Shown here: positions 16,698 to 24,483 of the stretch, one piece after another
Layout: every line of letters starts with the position of its first letter
Numbering within the stretch: the first letter of the stretch is position 1
NCBI GenBank assembly: GCA_045808425.1
Contig: JBJMFM010000301.1
Location: 1 to 40,785 of the forward strand
From: JAFAQB01 sp045808425
GTDB taxonomy: Archaea > Thermoproteota > Nitrososphaeria > Nitrososphaerales > Nitrososphaeraceae
DNA length: 40,785 nucleotides
Reading direction: 5' to 3'
The notes under the pieces: model-generated
Seen by the model: the letters and a program-made list of their open reading frames with translations, nothing else
What the model was told of the DNA's origin: nothing
The model's database searches: none
Position numbers and translations under genes: made by a program

Positions 16698-16997
16698 TTA
16701 CAATTTCTTAAGCTTACCATATCTTCCAATGCTCAAACTATTTTCTCCACGGAATGTCTGAGTGTATCCATTCTCAATAGAAACCGTATCACCTTCTTTT
16801 ACACTTCTAATTTGATCATCCCATAATGAAAGTTTAATATTCCCTGTTTCGTCTGAAATTATTGCGTCTGCAACCTGAGCTGTACCACCTGCTCTAAGGT
16901 TTACTGTCCTTGGTTCCGAAATACTGTCAATGTTTGCCTTTACATTAACTTCTCGGTCACCTGGTTTTAGCTCATTGATCTTCTTTAGACCACCCAT
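16698..16997 (-). CDS. OB-fold single-stranded DNA-binding protein (SSB/RPA-like)
   Basis: 99 residues forming one OB fold: INELKPGDREVNVKANIDSISEPRTV, then DAIISDETGNIKLSLWDD, VKEGDTVSIENGYT and FRGENSLSIGRYGKL. This strand order and the WDD and GxNG-type turns match archaeal SSB and RPA-like domains that coat single-stranded DNA during replication and repair. It lacks the acidic, disordered C-terminal tail of some SSBs. The start is the ATG at 16997. It converges with the PAC2-family gene. Known thaumarchaeal proteins of this size are annotated as SSB; it could also act on RNA. Confidence 0.82.
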   Translation of the reverse strand: MGGLKKINELKPGDREVNVKANIDSISEPRTVNLRAGGTAQVADAIISDETGNIKLSLWDDQIRSVKEGDTVSIENGYTQTFRGENSLSIGRYGKLKKL

Positions 16998-17350
16998 GTT
17001 ATTTTCTCTTATTAAATTTTAACTTACAGGTATAATAAAGATTCCTAGTTTTGTAATTTCTTTATCAGGAGAGTGTACTGTATTGTACTTTGATCTCATG
17101 AATGCTTTTTGAATGATATTTTATGCATAATTTGTAGGTGGCTATTGTTTGATCATTGACGTTCTTAAAGTAACTTCAAGTTAACATTAACAATTAGTAT
17201 AACATTAAGAGAACCAGTTAGTGTCTTGAGCGTATCTAGTTTTGCTGTTTCTTCTTTGTCTCTCTCTTTAAATAAGTTTCTATATATACTTGTTTAATAA
17301 AATGTGTCGAAGAGTAACTCTGAAATAAGGATTCAAAGAAGCACATAGCT
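16998..17350. other. Intergenic region upstream of SSB and tRNA-Leu
   Basis: 353 AT-rich bases. It must contain the minus-strand promoter of the OB-fold gene (TATA-like run near 17029-17040). TTTAAATAAG near 17267-17276 is a plus-strand TATA candidate for tRNA-Leu with a leader of about 50 bases. No other gene is seen. Confidence 0.4.
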
Positions 17351-17476
17351 GGAGGGATAGCGAAGCTAGGTCAAACGCGCAGGACTCAAGATTTTATAAG
17401 CATTTTCCGCGCAAAACAAGCCCTATGTGAGATCCCGTCCCTCAGGGGTACGTGGGTTCAAATCCCACTCCCTCCA
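17351..17476 (+). tRNA. tRNA-Leu (anticodon CAA) with intron
   Basis: Acceptor GGAGGGA (17351-17357) pairs perfectly with TCCCTCC (17469-17475), with discriminator A at 17476. The T arm GTGGG/CCCAC lies at 17452-17468. The long variable arm TCCC-TCA-GGGG marks a class II tRNA. The anticodon loop reads CTCAAG...A, with CAA at 17387-17389. The intron of 41 nt is 17391-17431: loop bases CTCA pair with TGAG at the intron's 3' end, as expected for a bulge-helix-bulge. Removing it gives an 85-nt tRNA, normal for leucine. The anticodon stem has one A-C mismatch. CCA is not encoded. A repeated GAT at both splice sites makes the exact junction ambiguous without changing the product. Confidence 0.92.
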
Positions 17477-17819
17477 CTTCTATTAATAGAATTCAGGATA
17501 TGCCACAGGCCTCGTTAACCTTAGAGCTGCTAATAGATTATAACGAGATATCAGAATTGTAGGTTTAATTTGATATATATATCATTAGTGACCATAGAAA
17601 TGATGATAGCGACGATAATCCTTTTGCGTGCAAGGATTTAGTTGTATTGTGATGAAATGAGCCATAGTAAATCCAATATAAAGAACTGGCGAGTAAAGCA
17701 ATCAATGCGTTCGATTATCAATATATTAACATTTCATCGATTAGTTGAATTTATGTTGTACGTCCAAGAGATAATTTTTTGCTTCAAAATTCTTAAATTA
17801 TGCAGTATTATTAATCAGT
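17477..17819. other. Intergenic region between tRNA-Leu and PRC-barrel gene
   Basis: 343 AT-rich bases. TCTTAAATTATG at 17791-17802 is a good TATA element for the gene starting at 17820. The plus-strand frame at 17642-17848 has a weak start and no protein-like features. Nothing else is recognised. Confidence 0.45.
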
Positions 17820-18068
17820 ATGATGGATACAAACGGCAATACAATTGACGATTGGCAGGTTTTGGTAAATAAGCCAGTATTCGCTAGCGATGGAAAAGAG
17901 GTGGGAATCGTTCGTTCGATTCAAACCAACAATCTTATAATATCCTATGGTCCGGTGACCCCCGACAAATATCTTATCCCAAAAAGCTCTATAAAGAACT
18001 TCACGAATGGCGTATTGTATTTAAACGACGGCTCCGAATTTATCGAAAACAATTACAGATTCGAATGA
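17820..18068 (+). CDS. PRC-barrel-like small protein, 82 residues
   Basis: The pattern LVNKPVFASDGKEVGIVRSI ... YLIPKSSIKNFTNGVLYLND matches PRC-barrel/DUF2171-type domains: a short beta barrel that begins with a strand-GxxVG-strand unit and ends with a phenylalanine- and leucine-rich hairpin. PRC-barrels occur in RNA-processing (RimM) and photosynthetic proteins and as stand-alone archaeal proteins of unknown role. The start is ATG at 17820, with a second ATG directly after; a TATA element about 20-27 bases upstream supports a leaderless start. It is followed by another small gene after 44 bases on the same strand. Confidence 0.7.
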   Translation: MMDTNGNTIDDWQVLVNKPVFASDGKEVGIVRSIQTNNLIISYGPVTPDKYLIPKSSIKNFTNGVLYLNDGSEFIENNYRFE

Positions 18069-18112
18069 TATTATAAACGGTTAAAAGAAATAATCTCTAT
18101 TCATTATTTAAT

Positions 18113-18532
18113 ATGTCCGAAAAAACCGAGAAAACCACTGTCAAGATACCTGATGTTGCATCTCAACCATCGTCTGCAATTTTGAAATCAAAGTATGAGC
18201 AGTTTCTTCAAGAAGCGGCCAGTCTATTTCCAAAAGTAGATCAAAAGCTATTGATGAATATTCTTCAGTTTGAGGTTACGTACGATGATTGGGAAGGTAG
18301 CGTTCTACTGAAAATAGTTTATCCTGCAGATAAAGTAGATTTGAATGCTAAAAAAGACTTCATATACAATAGATATCAACGTGTACCAACAATAGAAGCG
18401 GATAAAACGCTTAGGTTCAAAGGTATACGCATCTATATTGAACAACTCGAAAAAATCTTGATGGAGGATCCTGATATACAATATATTACTGGTTCGGCCA
18501 CGTTGGCTCCTTCAGATGCATATTCAGCATAA
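18113..18532 (+). CDS. Conserved hypothetical protein, 139 residues
   Basis: A polar Lys/Thr/Ser-rich N-terminus (about 1-25) is followed by a domain of mixed helices and strands: FLQEAASLFPKVDQKLLMNILQF (helical) and strand-like VLLKIVYPADKVD. No cysteine motif, signal peptide or membrane segment is seen. The start is the ATG at 18113; TTATAAACGG at 18071-18080 could be its TATA box, or it may be read through from the PRC-barrel gene 44 bases upstream. I do not recognise the family. Composition and codon use look normal for a real gene. Confidence 0.7.
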   Translation: MSEKTEKTTVKIPDVASQPSSAILKSKYEQFLQEAASLFPKVDQKLLMNILQFEVTYDDWEGSVLLKIVYPADKVDLNAKKDFIYNRYQRVPTIEADKTLRFKGIRIYIEQLEKILMEDPDIQYITGSATLAPSDAYSA

Positions 18533-18550
18533 TCTAATTGCTCGATTCTT

Positions 18551-18562
18551 GCTATAAATATT
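18551..18562 (+). promoter_or_regulatory. TATA box for a short downstream transcript
   Basis: GCTATAAATATT is one of the cleanest TATA boxes in the window, centred about 29 bases before an ATG at 18585. No long gene follows on this strand, so it points to a short transcript (see 18585-18677). Confidence 0.4.
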
Positions 18563-18584
18563 ATCGCTGTAAATATTGTATGTT

Positions 18585-18677
18585 ATGAGCAATATGCTCT
18601 CAAACCCCCGGCCGCAAATACCGAAAACCAGCGAGAGTAAGTATCCCGCTATAGCGTTAAATGACCAAATGCCTTGA
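18585..18677 (+). CDS. Possible leaderless 30-residue peptide or small RNA
   Basis: A 30-codon frame from ATG at 18585, proline- and serine-rich (SNPRPQIPKTSESK), with no known motif. The patch 18595-18640 is much richer in GC than its surroundings and can form short stems (GAGC/GCTC around 18587-18599, CTCTC/GAGAG across 18598-18637), so an RNA product is as likely as a peptide. The strong TATA box upstream is the main reason to note it. The rest of 18533-18867 shows nothing. Confidence 0.3.
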   Translation: MSNMLSNPRPQIPKTSESKYPAIALNDQMP

Positions 18678-18867
18678 TCATGAAATCCTTAGTGGTGATT
18701 GAGTCAGCACATACAAGTCGTGACATATAACTTTGAAATTTTAGAGTTGATCGTTTATAGAAATCTATTAAGTTATACATCCAGGATGTGGATGAAACAC
18801 CTGCGCTATTGTCGAGGAAACTTGCATAATTATGCTCTAGATTACGATTTGAGGAAAAACAGCTTAT

Positions 18868-19263
18868 CTACATACATTGATTTGTAAGTGTGACTCCTTT
18901 GGTATTGATTGTAGAATAAAGCTCAGGTAATGAATATGCGAATCCTATGTGTACACAGTCTGAGCTCTCATCCAATAGACATTGCAGTTCATCATTCTTC
19001 AACAAAACTTCTGCGATCCTATTTCGTTTATTGTCCTTTAGTATTACGCGGTCACTATCCACGGCGATCTTTTCTATTAAAGGAGCATGTTTGGCAAATG
19101 CTTCATACTTTTCCATCATCTCCTCAATCATACTTGTAAGGTACCCTGAGAAACTTGTTATACCTTTTAGTTCTAACTCCTTTCTGCTTTTTTCATAGAC
19201 TTCAAAGAACTTCTTATATACATTTTCGCTTACCGTTATAGATTTGAAGCCTGCTTTAGGCAT
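18868..19263 (-). CDS. Ribbon-helix-helix-like regulator, 131 residues
   Basis: The N-terminus KSITVSENVYKKFFEVYEKSRKEL followed by FSGYLTSMIEEMMEKY resembles a ribbon-helix-helix DNA-binding unit: beta strand, helix, turn, helix. A second half of about 65 residues has no recognisable motif and could bind a ligand or partner. The start is the ATG at 19263. It stands alone on the minus strand, upstream of a 703-base space. A transcription-factor role is inference from the first 55 residues. Several overlapping plus-strand frames are shadows. Confidence 0.6.
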   Translation of the reverse strand: MPKAGFKSITVSENVYKKFFEVYEKSRKELELKGITSFSGYLTSMIEEMMEKYEAFAKHAPLIEKIAVDSDRVILKDNKRNRIAEVLLKNDELQCLLDESSDCVHIGFAYSLPELYSTINTKGVTLTNQCM

Positions 19264-19966
19264 AACGGTACGGTAACCTATGGAATGATATAAGGGTTAT
19301 TCCAACTAAGGAAGACCACGCTTTTTTTGTGCATCGCTAATGCTTTCGTTATTTAATTGTGATTCCAGAAAAAGATTGTTATACTTGGCATAGTACTTAG
19401 CAAAGATGATGTAAAGAAATTTGAATCGCCAACTGTTCAATTCCAGAGCTAATATATATGAGAACATAGTAAGAATGATGTAGATCGTGCACTAGTTAAC
19501 TTGGTGTTTGATTAGAAGACAAGATTAGAATTATCTTAAAAAGAAAACGTATGCTTAATAGTATGATAAGAAATGAGAATCAAATCCTATTACATCGCAC
19601 GGTTAGCCTGAGCTGACGCCTCTGATGCTGTAAAGCAAATTTGCACCAATCAGTCAAAACGTGAAACCGATTTGACTAACACAGATTTGAAAGTTTTCTA
19701 AAGGTGAAAGGTAGACTTATCCATGAGTTAGAGGATATTATTTAGAGAAACAAACATAGTATCCATAGCTCAGACTTGAACTATTAGATGTAGCTTGTTA
19801 CAAATACCTAGGCTAGGTTAAAAATGCTTTTTATCCTTTGCCGCTTAGGAAATCATTAAAAATATGTCATTTTATTAGGATTTCTTTAATTTCTCGGGCT
19901 TAGATAGAATTTTCTGATTTCTAGAAAAACTATGGATAATAAAAGACTCTGCAAGCTCATGATTTG
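19264..19966. other. Long intergenic region upstream of tfb, with palindromes
   Basis: 703 bases without a convincing gene. It contains a perfect 10-base palindrome GCAAATTTGC (19635-19644), a hairpin AGTCAAA/TTTGACT (19652-19658 with 19671-19677) with a smaller inner CG/CG stem, and a TATA-like GGATAATAAAAG near 19935-19944 about 25-30 bases before the tfb ATG. The patch 19595-19680 is GC-richer than its surroundings and could be a small RNA, but I do not recognise one. Confidence 0.45.
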
Positions 19967-20911
19967 ATGGAACCCAATGAACGCATGCATTCTGAGGGTA
20001 GTCTAAACGATCATAATGATGGTACATATTGTAATCAATGTCAGAGCGATACAGTGATTTTTGATATGGTCTCTAGCGAGTTTGTTTGTAGTTCATGTGG
20101 ATGTGTGGCCAATGATAAGTTCTTTAATGGTGAACATAACAATGGATTTCATAATCCATCTGAATACAGTGATAGGTCTAGGACTGGTATGCCTGAGTCC
20201 TTAGCTATTCATCACAAAGGATTATCTACTTTAATCGGAATGGGCGACACTGATGCAAGGGGTAAGGCTCTGGAGCCTGCACAGAGAATGAAAATGCAGA
20301 GACTACGGACATGGAACAACAGATCTCAGCTCAATGATTCTATCTCCAGGAATTTAGAAAAAGCTCTAAAATTTCTGAATAATTTTGGCGACAAGCTTTA
20401 TCTTAGTCAAGCAGTACTAGAAAGCGCCGCGTATATCTATAGAAAGGCAGCAATAAAGAGGCTAGCAAAGGGGAGATCCACGCTGGGGTTAGTAGGAGCC
20501 GCCCTTTATGCAGCATGTAGGGAGACCGCAACACCAAAAACCATCTCAGACGTTGCAGCAGTTTGCAATCTTTCTAGCAAGGATGTAATGTCTCATTATA
20601 AGTTGATATTAAGAGAACTTGCTTTGCAAATGCCCGTGCTTCACGGACCAGATTATGTTACTTTAATTGCAAACAGATTAAACTTAAGCGAAAAGACGAA
20701 GCGTGAAGCGCTAAAAATCTATTCACAGGTACAGCAGAGCAGGATCTCGATAGGCAAAAATCCAAGGGCACTTGCTGGAGCTGTAATTTACTTGGCATCA
20801 CAAAACTGCAATGAGTTCCTAAGACAGGTAGAGATATGTCAGGTTGCTGATATATCCACAGTCTCCCTGAGAAAGCGTTGCAAAGAAATCAAAGCAAATC
20901 TAGATGTGTGA
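19967..20911 (+). CDS. tfb: Transcription initiation factor TFB (TFIIB homologue)
   Basis: Bridges TBP-bound promoters and RNA polymerase. An N-terminal zinc ribbon (YCNQC ... FVCSSCG, C22/C25 and C40/C43) is followed by a B-finger/linker region and two cyclin-like repeats of about 95 residues each, the first around LSQAVLESAAYIYRKA and LGLVGAALYAACRE, the second around LAGAVIYLASQ. The length, 314, is normal. I chose the ATG at 19967 over the TTG immediately before it. The start has a TATA element at leaderless spacing. Ammonia-oxidising archaea carry several TFB paralogues, so this may be one of a set; which promoters it serves is unknown. It converges on the phosphatase gene with a 5-base gap. 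Confidence 0.95.
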   Translation: MEPNERMHSEGSLNDHNDGTYCNQCQSDTVIFDMVSSEFVCSSCGCVANDKFFNGEHNNGFHNPSEYSDRSRTGMPESLAIHHKGLSTLIGMGDTDARGKALEPAQRMKMQRLRTWNNRSQLNDSISRNLEKALKFLNNFGDKLYLSQAVLESAAYIYRKAAIKRLAKGRSTLGLVGAALYAACRETATPKTISDVAAVCNLSSKDVMSHYKLILRELALQMPVLHGPDYVTLIANRLNLSEKTKREALKIYSQVQQSRISIGKNPRALAGAVIYLASQNCNEFLRQVEICQVADISTVSLRKRCKEIKANLDV

Positions 20912-20916
20912 TTGGC

Positions 20917-21864
20917 TTAGAATACATGCTTTGATAACTGCACGCCATTCCGGATCGATAGTAATTGATTGGCACATATAAATAAATGTCCTGCTGTGAA
21001 ATTCGGATATGGTTCCTTACATGAAAATAATGTCATTATCATACCGTCATGATCAATTTTGAAACGCTGACAAGGTTGATGTCCTCTCACAATAACCTTC
21101 GTTTGAGATATTTTTAGCCATTTCTTTGAAATCTCCGGCCCAAACAGCCTACCGAAGCCTCTTTTCGAATAACTCCAATCATCTTTGCCAGAGGAATGGG
21201 GCCAAGGATCGTTCCATAATATTTCTTCCATTATGCGATTACGAATATGAGTATCCTGCGCAATAGCGATTGATTTTCTAAAATCGCTTATCAATTCTAT
21301 GTCGTTTGTAGGCAGTCCTCCATGAACCAATAGCAATCGGTTTTCTACCACCGCCGCAAGTGTAAGTAGGCTAAAAAATTTCAATATCTTCTTGTGATAG
21401 ATCAGTCTTCCCCAATATTCTCCGTAACGCTGCAGGATCCTATACGGTAAGTCATGGGACGAAAAAGGAAACTCAACAGGGGCCTCATGGTTTCCTCGCA
21501 TTAATACAATTGAATCTGGATATTTTTGCTTCAAATAGCAAATCATATATAATACGCCAATTGAATCGTTTCCTCTGTCCACATAATCACCTAAAAAGAT
21601 TATCTTGTTATTAGCGTTCATCAGAAATTCTTCAAAATCAATATCATCCAGAATTTTAAAAAGTGACTTCAAATCTCCATGGACATCACCTATCAGTACG
21701 AGTTTTTCTGGAATTCGAAGGTCTAGCATACCTGCGTTAACATGTCCTCCCGCGATCGCATGTCGTTCTCTTTGCAGTTGCATGACCTCAATAGCTTTAT
21801 CTATAACCTGAATAAAATCAGGGAACTTTAAATTTATCGACGACCGCTGGACTCCTAGTACCAA
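20917..21864 (-). CDS. PPP-family protein phosphatase (serine/threonine)
   Basis: The three PPP metal-site motifs are complete: GDVHGD (D60, H62), GDYVDRG (about 92-98) and RGNHEAP (about 123-129), followed by VHGGLP and a late RGHQP motif. The layout matches PP1/PP2A-like phosphoprotein phosphatases that remove phosphate from Ser or Thr. The start is a TTG at 21864, with about 50 residues before the core, and a later start is possible. The stop lies 5 bases from the end of convergent tfb, leaving no room for separate terminators. No kinase is nearby. Phosphatases of this group are uncommon in archaea but known in this phylum. Confidence 0.9.
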   Translation of the reverse strand: MVLGVQRSSINLKFPDFIQVIDKAIEVMQLQRERHAIAGGHVNAGMLDLRIPEKLVLIGDVHGDLKSLFKILDDIDFEEFLMNANNKIIFLGDYVDRGNDSIGVLYMICYLKQKYPDSIVLMRGNHEAPVEFPFSSHDLPYRILQRYGEYWGRLIYHKKILKFFSLLTLAAVVENRLLLVHGGLPTNDIELISDFRKSIAIAQDTHIRNRIMEEILWNDPWPHSSGKDDWSYSKRGFGRLFGPEISKKWLKISQTKVIVRGHQPCQRFKIDHDGMIMTLFSCKEPYPNFTAGHLFICANQLLSIRNGVQLSKHVF

Positions 21865-22077
21865 AATGATTCAATCCTGATCAGATGGACCCATACACAG
21901 ACAGTTGCACACACCAAGAACCTTTGATCTTTATATTCTTGCGATAGAATATTATCGTTTGGACTTTGTATATAAGCGCCACATATTCACATACAAAAAT
22001 CTTCTATCTTCTTCTTGAATTAAAAAGTATGTTTAGTATTAAAAGCGATACGTATCGAGTTAATTGCAGTTCATATA

Positions 22078-22380
22078 TTGCCACTAGATACAACGGGCTG
22101 GAGTAATAGGGGATGGTTAGAGATAATACAGTTCATCCTCCTAATGTGCGAGAATGGGGCCAGGAAGACTCATGTGATGTATAAGTGTAACCTGAATTCC
22201 AAGCAAATTAATGAATATCTGAACTTTCTTCTAGAATGCGGAATGCTAGAAAAGACACAGGAACGTCCAAACTCGAAGCGTTATATTTATAGAACGCGTG
22301 AATTAGGTATGAAATTCATAAGCGGTTATAAGCAACTCGCTGAACTTTTTAGTAAGCCGCCTCCACAGTCAATAACATAA
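22078..22380 (+). CDS. Winged-helix DNA-binding protein, 100 residues
   Basis: The pattern LEIIQFILLMCENGARKTHVMYKCNLNSKQINEYLNFLLECGMLEK followed by a strand pair (RYIYRTRELGMKFISGYKQLAELF) is the archaeal winged-helix fold: three helices, a beta wing and a C-terminal dimerising helix. It is a likely transcription regulator. The start is a TTG at 22078 (no ATG precedes the fold). It is followed 91 bases later by a second protein with the same layout, and both lie just beside the convergent KaiC-like gene. Target genes are unknown. Confidence 0.78.
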   Translation: MPLDTTGWSNRGWLEIIQFILLMCENGARKTHVMYKCNLNSKQINEYLNFLLECGMLEKTQERPNSKRYIYRTRELGMKFISGYKQLAELFSKPPPQSIT

Positions 22381-22471
22381 TTATTTACCCGTAATTCCTG
22401 GTGAACGATATTTCTATCTAATAGTTCCATTCACATTAAATGAAATGTGAGTTTAGTCTTATTGTAAAAGA

Positions 22472-22768
22472 ATGAAGAATCGTAGTCGGTACGAAGTGAT
22501 AGCAGCAATTCTCAAATCTGCTAGCAAGGAAGAAACCAGAACTAAAATAATGTATAAAGCTATGCTAAGTAATGACCAGTGCAAAATTTATATCGATTCT
22601 CTACTTCACAGTGGTCTAATACAAGAAGTCGCCAATGGTAACAAAATGGTGTACAGAATTACATACAAAGGCAACAAATTCCTATCGTATTATGACCAAA
22701 TGAAAGAACTGTTACCAGTTGGGATCGAGGAAAATCTTGCCGGGGAGTATTACCATTTGAGTGTATAA
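22472..22768 (+). CDS. Winged-helix DNA-binding protein, 98 residues
   Basis: Same layout as the gene just upstream: RYEVIAAILKSASKEETRTKIMYKAMLSNDQCKIYIDSLLHSGLIQEV, then the wing (KMVYRITYKGNKFLSYYDQMKELL). The shared phrases (MYK..L., Y...LL..G.., Y..T..G..F...Y.Q..EL) show the two are paralogues from an old duplication. The start is the ATG at 22472, with a TATA-rich region upstream. Its stop is four bases from the end of the convergent KaiC-like gene. Probable transcription regulator. Confidence 0.8.
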   Translation: MKNRSRYEVIAAILKSASKEETRTKIMYKAMLSNDQCKIYIDSLLHSGLIQEVANGNKMVYRITYKGNKFLSYYDQMKELLPVGIEENLAGEYYHLSV

Positions 22769-22772
22769 TTAT

Positions 22773-24248
22773 CTAAACTACAGGATCAAGTTTTATCCTG
22801 TTGCTTCCTGTGGATGCATATGGGAGAACAGCGCAAAGATGTCGCCGTGGGATCAACGACTGCAAAAACAATGAGCCATTTAATATAAGAAATCTTAGAT
22901 GCACATCAGATATTTCTGTAAGAGATTCTCGTGTGCTTTGCGAATGGCGACTTACAATCAGAGACAGATCAGTGTTTGCTCTAATAAATGGCAATAATTC
23001 CCTTCTATTGATTTCCCTAGATCTATACATTTTCTGGGCTATATTTGCGCCCATTATATTCAATAAAAGCTTATTTGGATATTCTTGCTTTGTTTTAATA
23101 ATAACATCGCGGAAAAATTCAAAGTGTTTATCTAGGGGGCCGTACTCCCGTGATGGTTCTGCATTGTGATCTGACTTCTCCTCCATTTTCCCAACGTGAC
23201 AGAAAATCTTGATGAGTCTGCTTTCATATATGTTCGAATCTCGTTCTAATTTTAGGTAAGACATAACTTCTTCAGGACCCATGCCATCAAATGGATGAAA
23301 TAAAATTGGATTGCACGTCCGAATAAAATTTGACATAATTGAGGATAAAAATGCCATGGCAACCCCTGTATTTACATTGGATTCCATGTCTATGAGGATA
23401 ACACCTTTCTTTATGAAACCCCCTCCTAGAATATCATCAAGTTCCTGATATCCACTTGTAATATAATGACCCTCAGAAAGCGATGACAATGTACTTTCTG
23501 CTTTATTAAATCGGACCCGGGATGACGCGATTGCAAAATCGTCTGGCTGATAAGCCGCATAACTTCTAAAGATACCGTCATTCAGTGAATAGATGTATGA
23601 TGGTTTATTTATCATGATTCCGCGCAATTTTGAAAGAAAGATTTGCCTTATCGGCATGTTATCATAGAATTTGCGTTCCAACTCCACTATTCCATCTACA
23701 AGAAAATCTAGAGTTGTGTCATTTGGATCCTCGCTAATGAAAATCAATTTAGCTCCTGCTCTTTCACGCCAAATTTGCAATACCCGTTCATTGTTTAACC
23801 GTGCCTCTTTATCCATAAAAGATGCTATTGCATCCCAACTATCTATAATAATTATAGGTGCCTTCACATCCATCAACTGGTTTGTGATTCTCTCAAAAAG
23901 TGATTCAGGCTCATCGAGACGAGCATCCTCAAAACTTGATAGGTTATAACTCTGACCTGATATCTCATCTGACTCAGATATCTTTGGTCTGCCAATAAAT
24001 TTTCCAAGCCATGGATAATATAGAAAAAGTTGCTTGGGAGAAATCCTTGTAGAAATATAGAAAAAGTTGCTTTTTACTTTCAACGCTCTTAGAATAGTAA
24101 GGGAAAGCGTAGTTTTTCCCGTTCCTGCGGAGCCTTTGATAAGCAAAGAATATGTATTACGTTGAACAAATTGCATCAGCTCATATGGGATACCAATCCA
24201 TTTTTCAACTTCATGTCTATTTTTCGAGCTTTTTACATTTACTCGCAT
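22773..24248 (-). CDS. Tandem RecA/KaiC-like protein, GvpD-like, second P-loop lost
   Basis: The first domain (about 1-245) has a Walker A motif GSAGTGKTT (39-47) and a Walker B-like PIIIIDSWDAIA (about 134-145). The second domain (about 255-475) starts with the KaiC-type phrase SGYQELDDILGGGFIKKGVILIDME but has lost the P-loop glycines and lysine (NVNTGV where GxxGxGKT is expected), so it probably binds without hydrolysing. This one-active, one-inactive arrangement recalls proteins annotated as GvpD (the gas vesicle repressor of haloarchaea), but I see no gas vesicle gene here, so the name describes likeness only. The ATG at 24248 is a clear start. The adjacent winged-helix genes may be partners. 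Confidence 0.8.
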   Translation of the reverse strand: MRVNVKSSKNRHEVEKWIGIPYELMQFVQRNTYSLLIKGSAGTGKTTLSLTILRALKVKSNFFYISTRISPKQLFLYYPWLGKFIGRPKISESDEISGQSYNLSSFEDARLDEPESLFERITNQLMDVKAPIIIIDSWDAIASFMDKEARLNNERVLQIWRERAGAKLIFISEDPNDTTLDFLVDGIVELERKFYDNMPIRQIFLSKLRGIMINKPSYIYSLNDGIFRSYAAYQPDDFAIASSRVRFNKAESTLSSLSEGHYITSGYQELDDILGGGFIKKGVILIDMESNVNTGVAMAFLSSIMSNFIRTCNPILFHPFDGMGPEEVMSYLKLERDSNIYESRLIKIFCHVGKMEEKSDHNAEPSREYGPLDKHFEFFRDVIIKTKQEYPNKLLLNIMGANIAQKMYRSREINRRELLPFIRANTDLSLIVSRHSQSTRESLTEISDVHLRFLILNGSLFLQSLIPRRHLCAVLPYASTGSNRIKLDPVV

Positions 24249-24483
24249 TCAATAAGCATGTTCCAGTAGTAATAATAATTCTTTCTGATCTTTGCCAAAC
24301 TGGCAATACTGACAAATTTTCTTCCTTCGAATATGCTTCGTAAAAAAGAGAATTCAATTCATATTGTAAAGCATCATCGAAGTTCTGATTTAGTAACTTC
24401 CTATCTAATGCCAAATGAAGGTTGAATATTGATTTTTTATTAGATCTATGAAGCGCTTTGTTTTTGCATGCGCAATGCATCAA
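24217..24483 (-). CDS. Possible small ORF overlapping both neighbours
   Basis: An 88-codon frame starts inside the 3' end of dph5 (38-base overlap) and runs 32 bases into the start of the KaiC-like gene. The middle (LHLALDRKLLNQNFDDALQYELNSLFYEAYSKEENL) is helical and protein-like, faintly like the C-terminal helices of enoyl-CoA hydratases, and it covers the only gap between two same-strand genes. The ends are Cys- and Lys-rich and less convincing. It may be a real coupled gene with a later start, a remnant, or chance. Confidence 0.3.
   Translation of the reverse strand: MMHCACKNKALHRSNKKSIFNLHLALDRKLLNQNFDDALQYELNSLFYEAYSKEENLSVLPVWQRSERIIITTGTCLLNASKCKKLEK

Noticed and set aside
16505..16711. 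68-codon frame after the PAC2-family gene
   Set aside because: TTG start, no motif, runs into the end of the OB-fold gene on the other strand.
17642..17848. 68-codon frame before the PRC-barrel gene
   Set aside because: Covers the TATA element and start of the real gene; weak start.
18699..18887. 62-codon frame opposite the ribbon-helix-helix gene end
   Set aside because: No protein-like features and a TTG-type start in AT-rich DNA.
22773..24248. Gas vesicle gene cluster suggested by GvpD likeness
   Set aside because: No GvpA or other gas vesicle gene is present; similarity is limited to the P-loop domain arrangement.
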